From NCBI GenBank assembly GCA_026419785.1, contig JAODTK010001932.1, positions 115,107-179,106 on the forward strand: 64,000 nucleotides of DNA. The letters are read 5' to 3'. Below are positions 12,120-25,049 of this stretch, piece after piece. Every line of letters begins with the position of its first letter. Positions within the stretch are counted from its first letter, which is position 1. The notes under the pieces are model-generated. The model saw only the letters and a list, made by a program, of their open reading frames with translations, did no database searches and was not told the DNA's origin. A program made the position numbers and the translations under genes. Source of the DNA: Sclerodactyla briareus (Eukaryota; Echinodermata; Holothuroidea; Dendrochirotida; Sclerodactylidae).

Positions 12120-12990
12120 ATAATGGGCCCGATGGCCCACACTGGGCCGTGCGTCCCAAATCCCTGGGCACCGGGCAGAAAGTACACTTTAGACCATCAT
12201 AATTAGTGAACATCAGCCCTGAGCAACAGAATTCGTAGGAGATACAGGATCTTGCAGTATTTCATATAATGGAAAGACCCACCAAAACTGGGCCGTGAGC
12301 CCAAAATTCCCAAACAACCCCAATGGGCTTGAATCCCAGAGACTAACGTGTAACAAGAAAATCAATTGAAGCTTGTGGAGATGCATTTCAAGTACCATTG
12401 TGTGAAATACCTAGAATGGGCCCTTGGGCCCAAATGAGACTTTGGACCAAATGTTCCTGAACACTCTAAAGGTACGGCTGGTAGACCATCATTACGACTG
12501 AACTCAGCACTGTGCAACAAAATTCGTGAGAGGAGAGGCATTTTGCGTAATTCCACATGGTCTCGGTGGCACAACGGGAACCCCACTGAGCTTGGTCCTG
12601 AATTCCTGGGCACCCTGGAGGCACGGCTATTAAACCACCATTATGACCGAACATCAGCACTTTGCAACAAAATCTGTAGGGAATACAAGATTTTGCCCAA
12701 ACCAGGCCCTGGTCCTAAGAATTCTCGAACACCCCTAAATGGCCCTCTATCCAATGATCATTACTGCATTACATGTAACTTTGAGCTGAAAATCAAATGA
12801 AGCTTTTGGGAGTAGATGCATTTCAAGTACCATTGTGTGATATTTCATAAAATGAGCCTTTGGACCCAAGTGGAGACCTTGGACTAAAAATTCCTGATCC
12901 CCTGAAGGTATGGCTGTTGGATCATCATTATGACCGAACATCAGCACTGTGCAACAAAATTAGCAAAAGATACAAGATTTTAGCCTTATT
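12120..12990 (+). repeat. GGGCCC-rich minisatellite, array 1
   Basis: Units of roughly 145 bp and 290 bp share a 'agaccatcattatgaccga' box, 'catcagcactgtgcaacaaaa', 'gtaggagatacaagatttt' and a 'gggccc...gggccc' inverted pair followed by 'ttgggtcc'. The start box recurs near 12,196, 12,483, 12,630 and 12,918. Unit divergence is high. The paired GGGCCC words could form short hairpins. The same family forms the larger array at 25.0-27.0 kb. Confidence 0.85.
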
Positions 12991-14084
12991 CTCGTATGGG
13001 TTCGAGGAGGCCCCCAAACCTGGCGTCATTTCCCCACGATTGTCTCAGTTTTTTTTTTTTTTCGTGATATCGAGTACCGGAGTTTCGAATTTTGTTACAA
13101 AGTTACAACACCTAAATTTTTTCTTGAGAACCGTGGGATTCTTCGCGATTAGCTAAGAAATTATTTGATTTAGGAATAGTAAAAAAAAAAAACAATGAAG
13201 GCAGATGTGTGGCTGCCGCGTGTGTTGAAGCTCTTTTCGGCATCAAGGGGTTAATCACATGATGACGTATCAGGGGACTGTTTGCAACCCTTCCTTGCTT
13301 GTCCACTTCCACGCTCGCCACTAGCATGCTCGGCTACCAAACGGGGGCGGCCACATCAAGTGATGTTTGGTTGAAGGTGACGTAATTGAGTCCCACTAAG
13401 TCCTTTCTGACGAGGCCTATGTTGTCAATGCTGGTCGTGTTGAAGAAGACGCGTTTCCGGTCCTTGAGGGTTAAATGCACCAGCACTTGAGGTCAAAAGT
13501 TCGGCCGAACGCCTGCTGCTGAATGGGTGAATAGAGTAGATGAAAAGAATAGATTACAAGTGGAATCATGAACCGCTAATCTCGCTTCTCCGCTTTTTTT
13601 GTTAGAACATTAACCACGTTTTTCAACCAACGAACTTAGAGGGGCCGAAAGAGAGCAATGCAATTAATACGGCAAAAGCTTAAACAGTATAGGTGATTAG
13701 TTTGCCAGCCTCTAAGTGCTTCTCTTATAAATGGCAATAATCAGTGAACATTTTAATTTATTAGGACTGATTGTTGACCATGTACAAAAAAATCGTTATG
13801 GCGAATTATAATACCATTACTTCCTTTTAGTGACCCACTCTCTGGTTTTAACTATCTTCGTACCGACGGTGGTCCGCACTCATAGTTTCATAAAAATCCA
13901 ACAAACAAGACAAGTTACATAAATCATGCAAACCAGACATATTAAACGACATCCAATGACCCCAATGTATGTTAACGTTTTGTACCGCCCACTAGTTCAT
14001 TAAAATCTGACAAATTTTGAATATTGCAAGTGCAATCAACTATATGTTCTGGCGAAAATCTTTTTTTTCATCTACTTTATTCCT
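12991..14084. other. No recognisable feature
   Basis: No gene or clear repeat was recognised. The stretch from about 13,850 weakly resembles the region before the 22.6-kb repeat copy. Confidence 0.35.
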
Positions 14085-14285
14085 TCTATTGCCAGACCAC
14101 ATCACCATAGCTCCTACGGTTCGTCCGTTTTCTTGCTAACAAGCTCAAACAATAATATACATAGGATAGGTTAATTACCCTACTTAATTAGCGATTTTTG
14201 CGACCAGAATATAATTGTTCTGTTCAGCCAGCCCCGATGCAACATATATATCGGTACGGTTACAAATTCCCTCAAATTCTGATCT
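14085..14285 (+). repeat. Interspersed repeat 'GCCAGACC', copy 1
   Basis: Blocks 'gccagaccacatcaccata', 'acggttcgtccgt', 'tgctaacaagctcaaaca' and 'ccccgatg' align in order with 22,640-22,800 and, more weakly, with 19,040-19,200. All three copies are on the same strand. Two of the three sit next to foldback-like elements. Confidence 0.6.
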
Positions 14286-14315
14286 CACGTGAAAGTGTTA
14301 CATACCCACACGGGT

Positions 14316-16202
14316 ATGGCAAGCCAGATGTGCAATAATTCGATGAATCCCCCCGTTGGTTTTTCGCCGTAAACGGACAGTTTGTTGGTCGATAACTCGT
14401 TGATATCGCCTGGAATTATGCTTGTTCGACTAGTAATCAAGCTTTCTCGATGAACAAAATTTCGATTTGATATTTTTGAATTCCATTTGTCGAAAACCCC
14501 GCTTTCGTTCGATGAACTGCTTTTTCCCGCGATGAACCGAGTTTAATCGACAAGCCAACTGTGCAATTATTCGATAAACCAGTTTATCGGCGATAAAAGG
14601 GTTTTTTTCTCGAATCAATAAAACAGGGTTTATCGAAGCCACTATGTTAGCCAATGTGCAATAATTTGAAAAACTGGGTTTATCAGTCGATAAACCATTT
14701 TTTTCGGCGATTGTTGCTGTTTCTGTTAACCTTTCAAGTCATTATATCCCCACTTCGTAGTATTATGGTTGTGCCTTGTCTTAACCGTTGCGTCTCGCGG
14801 GAAGATTTCAATGTACACAAAAACTCTTAACGCTTTCTACCGAAATTTCAAACTTGAAATGAGCAGCGTCCGGTTACTAACTGGTCTTGTCAGTCTCGCG
14901 CACGGTTCGTTTTCTGGTTTCGGTTGACTTGTTTACTCTTTATCATATGCATGCGCTATGCACAACGCCTGCATGCTGCATGCTAGCTATATCCGCGCCG
15001 GCCCCGATGGGCACGTGACCCGTCGTGACTGAAAAAACTTCGAGTTTATCGAGCGAAAAGCAGAGATGCCTCGATAAACTCAGTTTATCGCAAACAGGGT
15101 TTTTCGATCATAACCAGGGTTTATCGAAGCCCTATGTTAGCCAGATGTGCAATAATTCGATGAACTCGTTTTTTTCGCCGATAAACTTGAGTTTGTGGTT
15201 GATAACTCGGTTTAGATATCGCCTGGAATTATGCTTTTCGCCTAGTAATCAGAGCTTCTCCGATGAACTTAAAAAGAAAAAAAAAAAAAAGAATTTTTCG
15301 ATTTGATTTTTTGAATGCCATTTGTCGAAAAACCCCGCTTTTCGTTCGATGAACTGCGTTTTCCGCCGATGACCGAGTTTTTTCGACAGCCCACGTGCAC
15401 TTTATTCGATAACTCGTTTTATCGGCGATAAACCAGTTTTTCGATCAAGAAAGAGGTTTATCGAAGCCTAATGTTAGCCATATGTGCAATAATTTGCTAA
15501 ACTGAGTTTTCGATCGATCAACTCGTTTTTCGCGTTGTTGCTGTTCTGTATAACCTGTCAATCATTATATCCCCACTTCGGAGATTATTATGTTTTGCCT
15601 TCGTCGTAACCGTTGCGTCGCTGGAAAATGATTTTCATGTTAGCACAAAAACTCTTTAACGCTTTATCCGAATAATTTCAAACTTGAAATGAGCACGTAC
15701 TGTACTAACTTGGTTTTCCAGTCTCGCGCACGTCGTTTCTGATTTTCGGTTTTGACTTTTACTCTTTATCATATGCATGCGCTATCCAACAGCTCATGCT
15801 GCATGTAGCTATAGCCGCGCCGCCCCGATGGGCCCTGACCCGTCGATGACGAAAAAACTCAGTTTATCGAGCGAAAAGCAGAGATTCTCGATAACTCAGT
15901 TCATCGGTCGATGAACAGGCTCTGTTTTGGTATCGGGGAAAATCCTGTTTTTCGCTCGAAAAACGAGTTTTTTTTTCGAAAAACTCGTTCATCGCGCAAT
16001 ACCCTGCTTTTCATTGCGAAAAACAAAGTTATCGATGAACAAGTTTTTAGGGGCGTAAAACTATTTTAGCGCCGAAAAACCCGTTTATTCGCCGAAAACC
16101 CTGTTTATCCCTGAAAAACTTGAGTTATCGATCGTGATAAACCCGGTTTTTTCATCGGCGAAAAACACCGTTATCGAATTATTGCACTCTGGCGTGCCAA
16201 CA
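14316..16202. mobile_element. Foldback-like element, tandem dimer of an 820-bp unit
   Basis: The left end 'tggcaagccagatgtgcaat' and the reverse complement of the right end 'tggcacgccagagtgcaata' are terminal inverted repeats. Inside, a ~320-bp unique core occurs twice (about 14,713-15,030 and 15,535-15,860) as direct copies ~820 bp apart. The cores are separated and flanked by three arrays of short degenerate GATAAAC/GTTTATC words. The 'gccagatgtgcaataattcg' block recurs about three times in each of the first two arrays. The order is array-core-array-core-array. No transposase ORF is present, so movement would need help in trans. The two cores differ mostly by one-base indels. Confidence 0.8.
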
Positions 16203-18989
16203 CACCGTGCGCGGGCACACCACCCACGCACCGCGCATACGCTGATGTCCATATACTCACTTGTTAGTGTTATTATGGGAATCCCCTTGATAGTGTAACT
16301 CTCTTTATGTTTAATTGAGTTTAAACTAAGAAGAACTGTTTCTGATGGGAACAACCATTTTAATGTGTTTTCTCCTCGGTTCCTTCGGTTGCTGCATAGA
16401 TATCTTGCCAAGCGAGACTTTCGTTTTACGACTTCTCACCTGAAAGTTACTGTTAGTCCCGTGTGGCACGGCGGGCCTCTTCTATCTGTGACTCACTGCA
16501 ATCGATACCGATAATTTTGGGGAAAATGATCGGGTAGGAGATAGCGTGATTGGCCAGACCACACCTAGATCTTCCAAATCAGACGGCCCAGGATGCTAGG
16601 AGGAAAGTGATACGCTTTAAATACTAATATTTTTATACTAAATCTTGAATACAATAATTTTTTCATTACTGTTCATCAACAGCCGTTTTTGTGGACAAAC
16701 TCCACACATCCAGTGAAGCATGCACAGTCGACTCGAACATACACAAGCAAGCAGAACGCACGCACACGTAATACTGTCACACACACACAACCTGCATATA
16801 CACACAGCGCGCACATTCGCACATGGATGGGAACGAAATAGGACAGTTACGAATGAACTCCCTTCTCTTTGCAAATGTGATTATTTTTTCGCTGATGCTA
16901 CTCCCCGTTAGGTGGGTCTTGTATTTTTTTTAAGCTGCTGATATGTTCCGATCATCAAAGACGGCTGTCTGTTGTGATTAGCATTGTTTAGCTTGATTAC
17001 TAGAATAAAGAAAATAATTTAACAGCACAGTTGGGCGTCGAAAGTCATCTCCGCAAAACCGATTTTTCTTGGTACTACTAATTAATAGTGTATAAAAGTA
17101 GTATAGAAGCAGTAGTATCTGCTACCGCGCAGCTCGTGAATATGTTGGGGGGGGGGGGGGGTAGTTATAATTATGGATCCGTGTCATTGACCATGCAATA
17201 TGTGACAGTGTATAGAGACTAAAAGATGGGGTTCACGACCCTCTGACCCCCCCCCCCCCAGATTGGGTGCCGCTCGGTCAGACTCGGGGCGTCGATCCTG
17301 GGGCACAGGGGCATTTCCCTTTCACTTTCGCGAAGTGGGGGAATTCTATCGAGCATCACATCAATAATAAACTAAACGTCCGGTGTCTGATAGAACGACA
17401 ATAGAAGTCCAAAAATTAGCGTGCTCTGCGCGCAATGATTTGGGTTGTGTGCTTATTTCGCCCTTGACATGGCATGAAGCTTGATTTTTGCAGTGTTCCT
17501 GCCCCCATGGCTATATAGGTTAGTGTGTAGACATAGTTCTTGGACTTCTCAACCGATGTTGCTGCTATTGGGCAAGCGTTTTGCACTTCTAGGGGAACTT
17601 TCGTCGATAGATATTTGGTAGATGCTTCCGCAAATATGTTACAAGTACATTATGTTTAGTCTAATTTTGTCTGCCTTGTCTGTCATCTTTTGGTTCGAAC
17701 CTTGATAGGGTTGTGCCAAGGTCGCATCCAGGTTTGGGGAACGGTCCCGAAAGAAAAATCCCACGACCCCCTTTTTAACTGTATTGACTGACCGCCACCT
17801 CGAGGGACGGCTGAAATATCCTGTATCGTACTATCGTAATGCAATCGTCAGATCCAGTATCATGGTTTTACATGATCATGCAAGGTTTCGACGAACCATT
17901 TGAGAAATAAACACCCGAGCAGAATTGATGACATTCAGTTGAAGTATATACAAATCCGGGCCAGATTACGCCGACCGGATTGTCCACTATCACTAGACAA
18001 TTCTAAAAAGCTACAATTTTCCCATCAAGTTCGATGGCGATACCTACTAAACTGTGAGGAATATCTTTTCAGTTTTAACAAACTGTTTTGATTCTGCTTG
18101 GGGAAACAGCTGTCTGGCCTTCTTCAACGGGAGCAGGTGCCCACACGTCGTATCTGTTGAACCGCCGCCGACAGAATGTTCACACTTTTTCAAAGGCAAG
18201 TGTACCGTTGGGGATCATCCACGGTCAATAGATTAGCCTCACTTGGTTTTCTGAACCCGTAAAAGTCATCAAATCAAATCGAAACCACAACGTACTTCAG
18301 CTGCGACTATGGATTAAATATCGGTCACCATATTTCGGGCGATCGGTTAAGACTAGAAAAATCCACTTGGCTGCACTACCGAGCATCGCAGGCTCAGTCA
18401 TAGCAGAGCAGATCGAGTTACAGACCATATGGCTCAGGTGGAAGTTTTTGCACACTCCAAATTGCATAATTTCCTTGCAAGTCGAGAACCGGTCACCAAT
18501 GGTTGCTGTACTCAAACCACACGGATGCAATTATTTCACATATCGCCAAGCGTAATGGAGTTAAATGATCATGAAATCGATGTGATCGAAAGAGAAACAA
18601 TGGCCATGTTAGCAGATAATAACAAACAGAAGCTAAAAGTATGTTTGCCAGCCCCTTAATCCAGTGACCAGTCCAATTATTCCAAAATTCAATGGTACTG
18701 AAATTTGACAATATCTATCAACGGAGAGATACCAAGTTTTGTGGGAGGTGAGTTGATCAGAAAATGCTTAATTTTTGACGAAAATCGGAGACATCCAGTC
18801 CTCTATTTGTTTCAATCCCGGACAATAATGGACTGCACTCAATAGTTTAATAGAAAATACGACGAACTTTGGCCTAAATTATGAAAAATAGAAACATGAA
18901 TGAACTCCAGTGACTCGAAATCTATGTTCCAGGACTAAAAGTCTTGACCACCTTTAAGATTCCTAGAATTAGACGACCCAATCAGGTAT
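16203..18989. other. No recognisable gene; CA-rich and G/C homopolymer tracts
   Basis: There is an interrupted CA/GCACAC tract near 16,730-16,812, a poly-G run near 17,145-17,161 and a poly-C run near 17,250-17,260. No gene is recognised. Confidence 0.4.
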
Positions 18990-19039
18990 TTTACGCTGGA
19001 AATCTAATCACTTCAGTATACCGAATATCCTGTATAGAT

Positions 19040-19205
19040 GTGCCCAACCCTATAACCATAACTCATTCGATTTATCCGTAATCTTGCTAACGAGTGCTCA
19101 ACCAAGTACAATACATGAATTATTACCACTTCTTCAGTGACTTTTTCGTGCCCAAAATCTAATAGATCGTTTTCACCACAATCCTGATGTTATAATGCCA
19201 GTTCC
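19040..19205 (+). repeat. Interspersed repeat 'GCCAGACC', diverged copy 2
   Basis: Weaker relative of 14,085-14,285 and 22,640-22,800. Retained blocks are 'atccgtaatcttgctaac', 'cgttttcaccac' and 'cctgatgttataatgcc'. A CA/CGCG-rich tract follows at 19,235-19,335. Confidence 0.4.
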
Positions 19206-19335
19206 ATTGAAAAAATGGTCTACTGTACCGGACCCAAACACACCCTCGCGCGCCACACGCACACACACGCGCGCGCAAAGCAACACACACGCGCACACAT
19301 AGCTATGTGAACCAAACACAACACACCCACCACAC

Positions 19336-20316
19336 GCTAATGGGCCGGTCACCACTATAAACGATTTCTATCGTGCTGCTTACACGATCTTTTCTAGATG
19401 TAAGCTGAACCAGAAGGAGAGGGTCTGTGTGGTAACAATTGTACAGGAATACTAGTAACTTATCACAATACCTTCTCAAGATCGAAAGTGTTCGAAAAAA
19501 ATCATTCCTAAATGACGTCTATCGAAAAATGGTAAGAGTCGAACAATAAATCGTTGAGCTCAACGATAAATAGGGAATATATGTGCATATCAAAACGCCG
19601 GGAAGGGCTGTTCCACACCTGGGGATGGTTTGGCAAATAGCGAATCAAGTCATTCATCATGCGGCAGGGGTGTTCCAGCCGTCATTATTAATAGGCCCGG
19701 TATTATCCGGCCTGAACAATAATTATCGGAATCGTTTGCACGACACGATATCGTTATCGTGTGACGGCCTTTAGTCTCTCTCTAATATTGTTCAGGCGAG
19801 CCAATCAGTAGGAGGACTCGACTCAGTAGACGAAGCAAAAAGAAGATGCGAAAGCTTCGGATCCTAATGACGAAGAATGCACTGACCGACACTGGGGCCC
19901 AAACAACCAAATTGCATTGTCAATGTTGTGAGTGGTATGATTAACCGTGATCAGTGATGTCGATGGAGTAATCGGCAATCGTATGCAAAACTATTATTCA
20001 GGGGAGAGCTCAAGCAGAACATTACCCGATGAGATCATACGCACTCACTCCAAATTAACGATCAAGCCGTGGCAGTTACGGAGGGCAGGATAAGTTAGAG
20101 GAAAATAAGGGCACATAATGGAGATGAACGATTTCAATTACCCTAGAGAATAGGTTTGTGAGCGAGCGTATTACAGAAACTGTCGCCGCATGTGCCAATG
20201 GTATATCTTCAATGAAAAAAAAAACCCCGGGAGAAATACTAAAATAAAATAAAAAAAACTTCAAGTCGAAGTCGGAATACCTCGGAGTTTGATTTTGACG
20301 AAGGTTCACATACCGC
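19336..20316. other. No recognisable feature
   Basis: No gene or repeat with a second copy was recognised. Confidence 0.35.
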
Positions 20317-20470
20317 CCACAGTATCAGTGACTGATGGTTACGCCCTCATTATGACTTGGCATATTAGTCCCCAGTATCAGAGGACTGATGGTTACGCCT
20401 TCATGTGGATCGACGTATCCCCAGTCTCAGAGACTCATGGTTGCGCCTGCATATGGAGTCCAACCATCCA
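20317..20470 (+). repeat. ~50-bp tandem repeat, three copies
   Basis: The box 'cagtatcagaggactgatgg' followed by 'ttacgcc' starts near 20,317, 20,369 and 20,419. Copies differ at several positions. Confidence 0.8.
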
Positions 20471-20642
20471 ACGTGTCATATCTGCGGAACAACCAGTAGT
20501 ATGTGTGAGGGGATGAAAGAAAACAATGGTTATCTGGTATTCGGAATAGTGTGAGGACTTTGGATAGTAGGATCGCGCCCTACTAAGTGAACGACGCAGA
20601 ACTCTAGGAATGAAGATGTGTATAGAGTCCCATCTCCCTATG

Positions 20643-20720
20643 CAGTGGCGTACCCATAGGGGGGGGGGGCATATCTCCCTCCATGACCCAGGTGGTAAAT
20701 AATTTTTTTAAACAAAAAAA
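20643..20720 (+). mobile_element. hAT-like MITE 5' end fragment
   Basis: 'cagtggcgtacccata' followed by a G10 run is the usual start of non-autonomous hAT-type elements in invertebrates. The matching inverted end was not found, so its extent is unknown. Confidence 0.4.
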
Positions 20721-21197
20721 CCTTTTTATGCAGTTCAGTAGAGGTCTGCTTACAGCTGGTATTTAGCAAAATATTGCAGCAGCATGTGTCTAGGGGCCAT
20801 GAATTGTGCTCATTTGCTAATCGGGAGGGGCCAAATATGAGGGCGCACTTCCCTTGCGGTTCCTACCTCAACCAACCCTCAAAAAAGAGGATTTGTCTTG
20901 GAGGCTCCCCTCCAAGACAAATCTCTCGGCGCGTCACAGAGCAGCTGCTCGACATTTCATGCATTGAACTTCAAACGAAAGTCGACATCCACGAGGGAAA
21001 CCACGTGGGTGTAGTAACTTGTAATAAACTGGACCATGTAACTGCCCATTTTTTTTTTTTTGTTTATTTACTTCGTTGCGTGCCTAAGAAACATTAGTAA
21101 TATCAGCGAAACACCATTTCTCGATTACCAGCAACTAAGTTTATAATAATGTACCATTTTGTTCTTCTTTTTTTTGTTCTCCTTTAGGTTTATTGTT
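20721..21197. other. No gene; one short palindrome
   Basis: A hairpin 'gatttgtcttggag'-'ctccaagacaaatc' (stem 14 bp, small loop) lies near 20,890-20,925. T-runs occur near 21,050 and 21,170. Nothing else is recognised. Confidence 0.5.
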
Positions 21198-22260
21198 CAG
21201 TCCCACCAGGGAAAAAGCACGTCGGCGACGGTAAAAATACCACTTCTCTCCCGATGCTTCGCATCCCTATATGCCTCTCGATTCCTTTAAAGAAAATGCA
21301 ACGTGTCCAACTGAACCATTGGACGTTTTCTGTTCGGGGATGATTCGGGGGTAGTCGGGGAAACGTCAACGAAGCTTCTCGATTTCCGAAGCTTCCGCGA
21401 AAATCCAGCCAACCACGCCGTAAATGTTCGGCGATGTACTCCCCGAAGCTCGCGACACAGCGGTGAAATATTCGCTGACGTTCGGCAAAGGTTCGCAGAA
21501 TTAGGCTTCCCCGACACATGGAACCTTATCGGTGGAGCATCCCCTTTGGGTACGAAGATGTATCGGCGAGAACTTACGAGCCTTCCCCGAGGCCATTGCG
21601 ATGGTTATCAGAGGTACGGCATCGCATACAGACAGATACAGCCACTTTGGCGCTCGAAATTAATTCTCTCTCAGGCATGTGAAGGGTGTGGACGTATGTG
21701 TGGGGGGTCAAAAATGACAGGACTTCCAGTTAATACGAGGTTACACTTATCAGGATCGAGTTACAAGAACTACAGGAGTTAGAAGGACTATTGTTTAAAA
21801 CGTTGATGTCACGTAGAAGCAACGGCGGCGATCACGGGGGGACGGGGTCCCCCAATATTTCGGTCGGGGACGCAATGCGTTTCGCCCCGGGATGTATCCC
21901 CGATAATCGGCCGAAGTTCAGCCGAACAGTGATATATCACGGAACGCCGGCGAAATTTCGGGAATTCTTGGCGAGCTTTTGAGGACGTTCGACGACCACA
22001 ATAGTTCGGCGAATGTTGGGGGAAGCATCTGGGATTATCGCGGAGGGTAGGCTTAGGTTCGGGGACGATACCGAATATACTTCCCGAAAAAACTTCGGAA
22101 TGTTACGGGGAAAATTCAATGAAGGCATTGACATTTCTGGCTATTCCCGACTTCCCCCGATGGCCCCGAACCGTCGGCGAACCCATTCCCGATGCCTCCG
22201 ATGCTCAACATTTTTCTCCGGGAATGCATTACCGATGCGAAAGAATTGCTTGGTGGACTG
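21198..22260. mobile_element. Foldback-like element with GC-rich TTCGG/CCCCGA arms
   Basis: The left end 'cagtcccaccaggg' and the reverse complement of the right end 'cagtccaccaag' are imperfect terminal inverted repeats. Arms of about 400 bp (21,200-21,610 and 21,830-22,260) are packed with degenerate TTCGGGG, TCCCCGA, TTCGGCGA and CCCGATG words in both orientations. A core of about 220 bp lacks them. GC and CpG content are well above the flanks. No ORF resembles a transposase. Flanking 8-mers do not match, so exact ends and target duplication remain open. Confidence 0.6.
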
Positions 22261-22624
22261 AGGCAAGTACTCAATATAACTTCAGTAAACTGGGACCGCA
22301 ATTCCCGACCACCAGAAAATTATGCTTAACTTAATGTTTCAATTCAACAACGCGAGAATCAGCAATGCTGCAATATTTAGATATTAGCCTAAGAAGTAAT
22401 TTCTGCACTTACTAGTGAAATATGCGCGTAGGTAATCGTACCGTACTTAATACCTTTCATGGGAAATGTGTACAATTTAAGCAACTTTAAGCAACCCAAG
22501 TTTCGGGACTGAAGGTAGAGTGACCATATTCGCCAAGTTTGTATACAACGTCCGACAAATTTAATATTTCGCATGAAAATTAACATTATTTTCATGCTGA
22601 AAAATGAATCAGTTCATCTACCTA
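22261..22624. other. No recognisable feature
   Basis: No gene or repeat with a second copy was recognised. Confidence 0.35.
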
Positions 22625-22639
22625 ATCTTCTGTACCTAT

Positions 22640-22800
22640 GTGCCAGACCAAATCAACATATAACTACGGTCCGTCCGTATATTACAACGAGCTCGAACAG
22701 TAATTAAAAAATAGGCTAATTATCATGAGTAATTAGTATTCAGATCGTTTTCACCAAACCCCGATACTATATACGAAAATTCATCAAAAGTGTTCACAGT
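22640..22800 (+). repeat. Interspersed repeat 'GCCAGACC', copy 3
   Basis: Aligns with 14,085-14,285 through 'gtgccagaccaaatcaacat', 'acggtccgtccgt', 'acgagctcgaaca', 'cgttttcacca' and 'ccccgat'. Confidence 0.6.
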
Positions 22801-22849
22801 TCGGATAAATCTGCTAACAAGAATGCGTTGACGAACTCGCTGTTGTAGC

Positions 22850-22995
22850 TTCAAACCGCACAAATGTACCTTGACGAAATGTACAATTATGTGACTAAAT
22901 GCTCAACATTATCCGGCCAAAAAAGCAATTTCAAACAATGGCCTAATGTCCCTGTGTAATGACCTTTGACCTTGATCTTCATTAGGCCAAAGATG
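22850..22995 (+). repeat. ~130-bp conserved repeat, copy 2
   Basis: Same-strand partner of 11,963-12,095, with the shared blocks listed there. Confidence 0.75.
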
Positions 22996-25049
22996 TCTCA
23001 GAGTCCATGCAACATTGTTACTCAGTTAGGTTCAACTTATCAAAATAGTGGACCAAATTAGAGGGTAAACAAGTGCAAGTCGGACCGTCTTGGTTGCTGC
23101 GGACAGCACAATCCGTGGCGAATACACTGCATGTTTTGCGCTATCTCACATTTATTGTTTGTTCCGTTCACGACCTCTACTGACATCTGTCATAACCATG
23201 GAACTGAACTTGGAAAACATGTCTAACCACCATGGCCCTAATATTTGTTATCAGTGCCCATTCCTAAGCCTGTAGCAGTGAACAATGGAAACAAATTCCC
23301 ACAGAAATGAATCTCTGGCACTTGTTGGACTCTCATAGTGATAGTTGAACCACTCCACAAGTTACCATTAAACAGAATTTAGGTGTGGGGGGGGGGCAGT
23401 CCGCTATAGGCCAATGAAAGATCGTGTGCCCCACACACTTTTCTAGGTCACCAAAGAGAAACTGGACCGAGATGTGATGTAAAACAAAATCCTGCCAGAG
23501 GTAGAGGGACTAATGTAAACTTAGGCGAGATGTGATGAAAGACAAACATCTTCCCCTGGACCTTCTGACAGATGACGGTAAACACAGCTCAGCAGAGGAT
23601 GGAGTTTAATGTTAAACAAACTTGTCTGGCAGTCAGAGAGATCAAACTAAAGGTGGGAATTGGGGTAATTAATTGGATTTATCTAAACTAATACACTATG
23701 CGAACATAAATGTAGCTGAGGCTAGCCAGTAGGAAGCTCCATCCACCTACCAATTTCATCCCACCTAATCGCATGTATGGTTTAGATTTACTGAACGTGA
23801 CGAGCAGAAGGTACGAACTAACGAACGAACGAACGAACGAACGAACGAAGAGACGAAGAGACATGACATTGTAGGCTGCTCTCACGTCCCCGCATCTAAA
23901 AGGCATATCACACAGCGGCCTATTATTGGCGCCCCTTTATAACCATGACCTTCATATGGAATGACTGGCAATGTAGCTTGTCTCTGTAACATGTTTGCAA
24001 ATGGCCATCACAAAAATTGCGAAATACCAATAACAATATTGGACAACCTGCAAATAACATATGTTGTCCCACGCTTGGAACAAAAATAGGCAAAGGAGGT
24101 GCACCCTCACAGGATGAATAAGAAATAATTTAGGCCTAATCTTCAACTTTGGAGGAGAGCAAGGGAAGTTTCTACTATTGAATTTACAGACACCACAAGT
24201 CTGCCAGGTATTTTCCAATCCCATGGCCCAGCCTTGCCAGACGTAGGTCCATTGGCTAACCGATCAGACTACAGACCTAAATTAATGCACCTATCAAAAC
24301 TAGTAACCTCTCAAAAAACCCATTCCAAGGCACTGTTGCATGAACCACATAACCTTTTATATGTACTCAATTAATTATACAACTACCCTGGCTCACTAGG
24401 TGATGATAATTTTATGAACAATTCAAGTTTGTCCCTCTCACCAACTTCCCAGTCCCAAGAAAATAAGACAATGGCAGCTATTTGTGTATACAAGTAACCA
24501 GAAGGTCTTCTCTGCTCTAGAAGACCAGAGAAGGGTGACCCACCTAAGCTAAAATGGAATATAAGTAGTTGGTCGGAATTGGGGGATTTAAGGGAATGGA
24601 ATACAAGTCAATGAGTCAATAATCAATACTGGTAAGAAAGGTGGACATGCATGACAAAATCAACTAAGTTTATAAATTTGGGTACCAGTGACAGGCAACT
24701 GCAGTGTTAAATTTATTTTCACCTGATGGCCGTCAAATGTCTCAGCTTATCAACTGGTCTCATTAGTTGTAATAAAATGCTGCAGACAATAAACTTTCAA
24801 TGTCAATTCATTTTAGATTACGAAAAATATGCACTATTGGGGGCGCAAATTATGACATTTTAAAATAGCCCTTAATGAATTTTGACCTTAAATCCCTGAA
24901 CCATCAGTTACCCTCATTCTGTGATAACACGGACAGAGTTCCATGTAACCAACTAAATTGTAGAGGACAAAAGCATTTTGCAGATTTTTTTCAGTTTCCA
25001 CATTGATAGTTAATCATTGCCCCGTTACAACATTTTGACCAGAAAGTCT
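22996..25049. other. No recognisable gene; (GAAC)n microsatellite
   Basis: A (GAAC)n tract of about nine units lies at 23,811-23,850. The rest shows no gene, TIR or second copy. It separates the conserved 130-bp repeat from its GGGCCC array, so it may be inserted DNA, but no ends are visible. Confidence 0.4.

Noticed and set aside
16085-16411. 108-codon minus-strand frame as a gene
   Set aside because: It crosses the right terminal inverted repeat of the 14.3-16.2 kb element and reads subrepeats.
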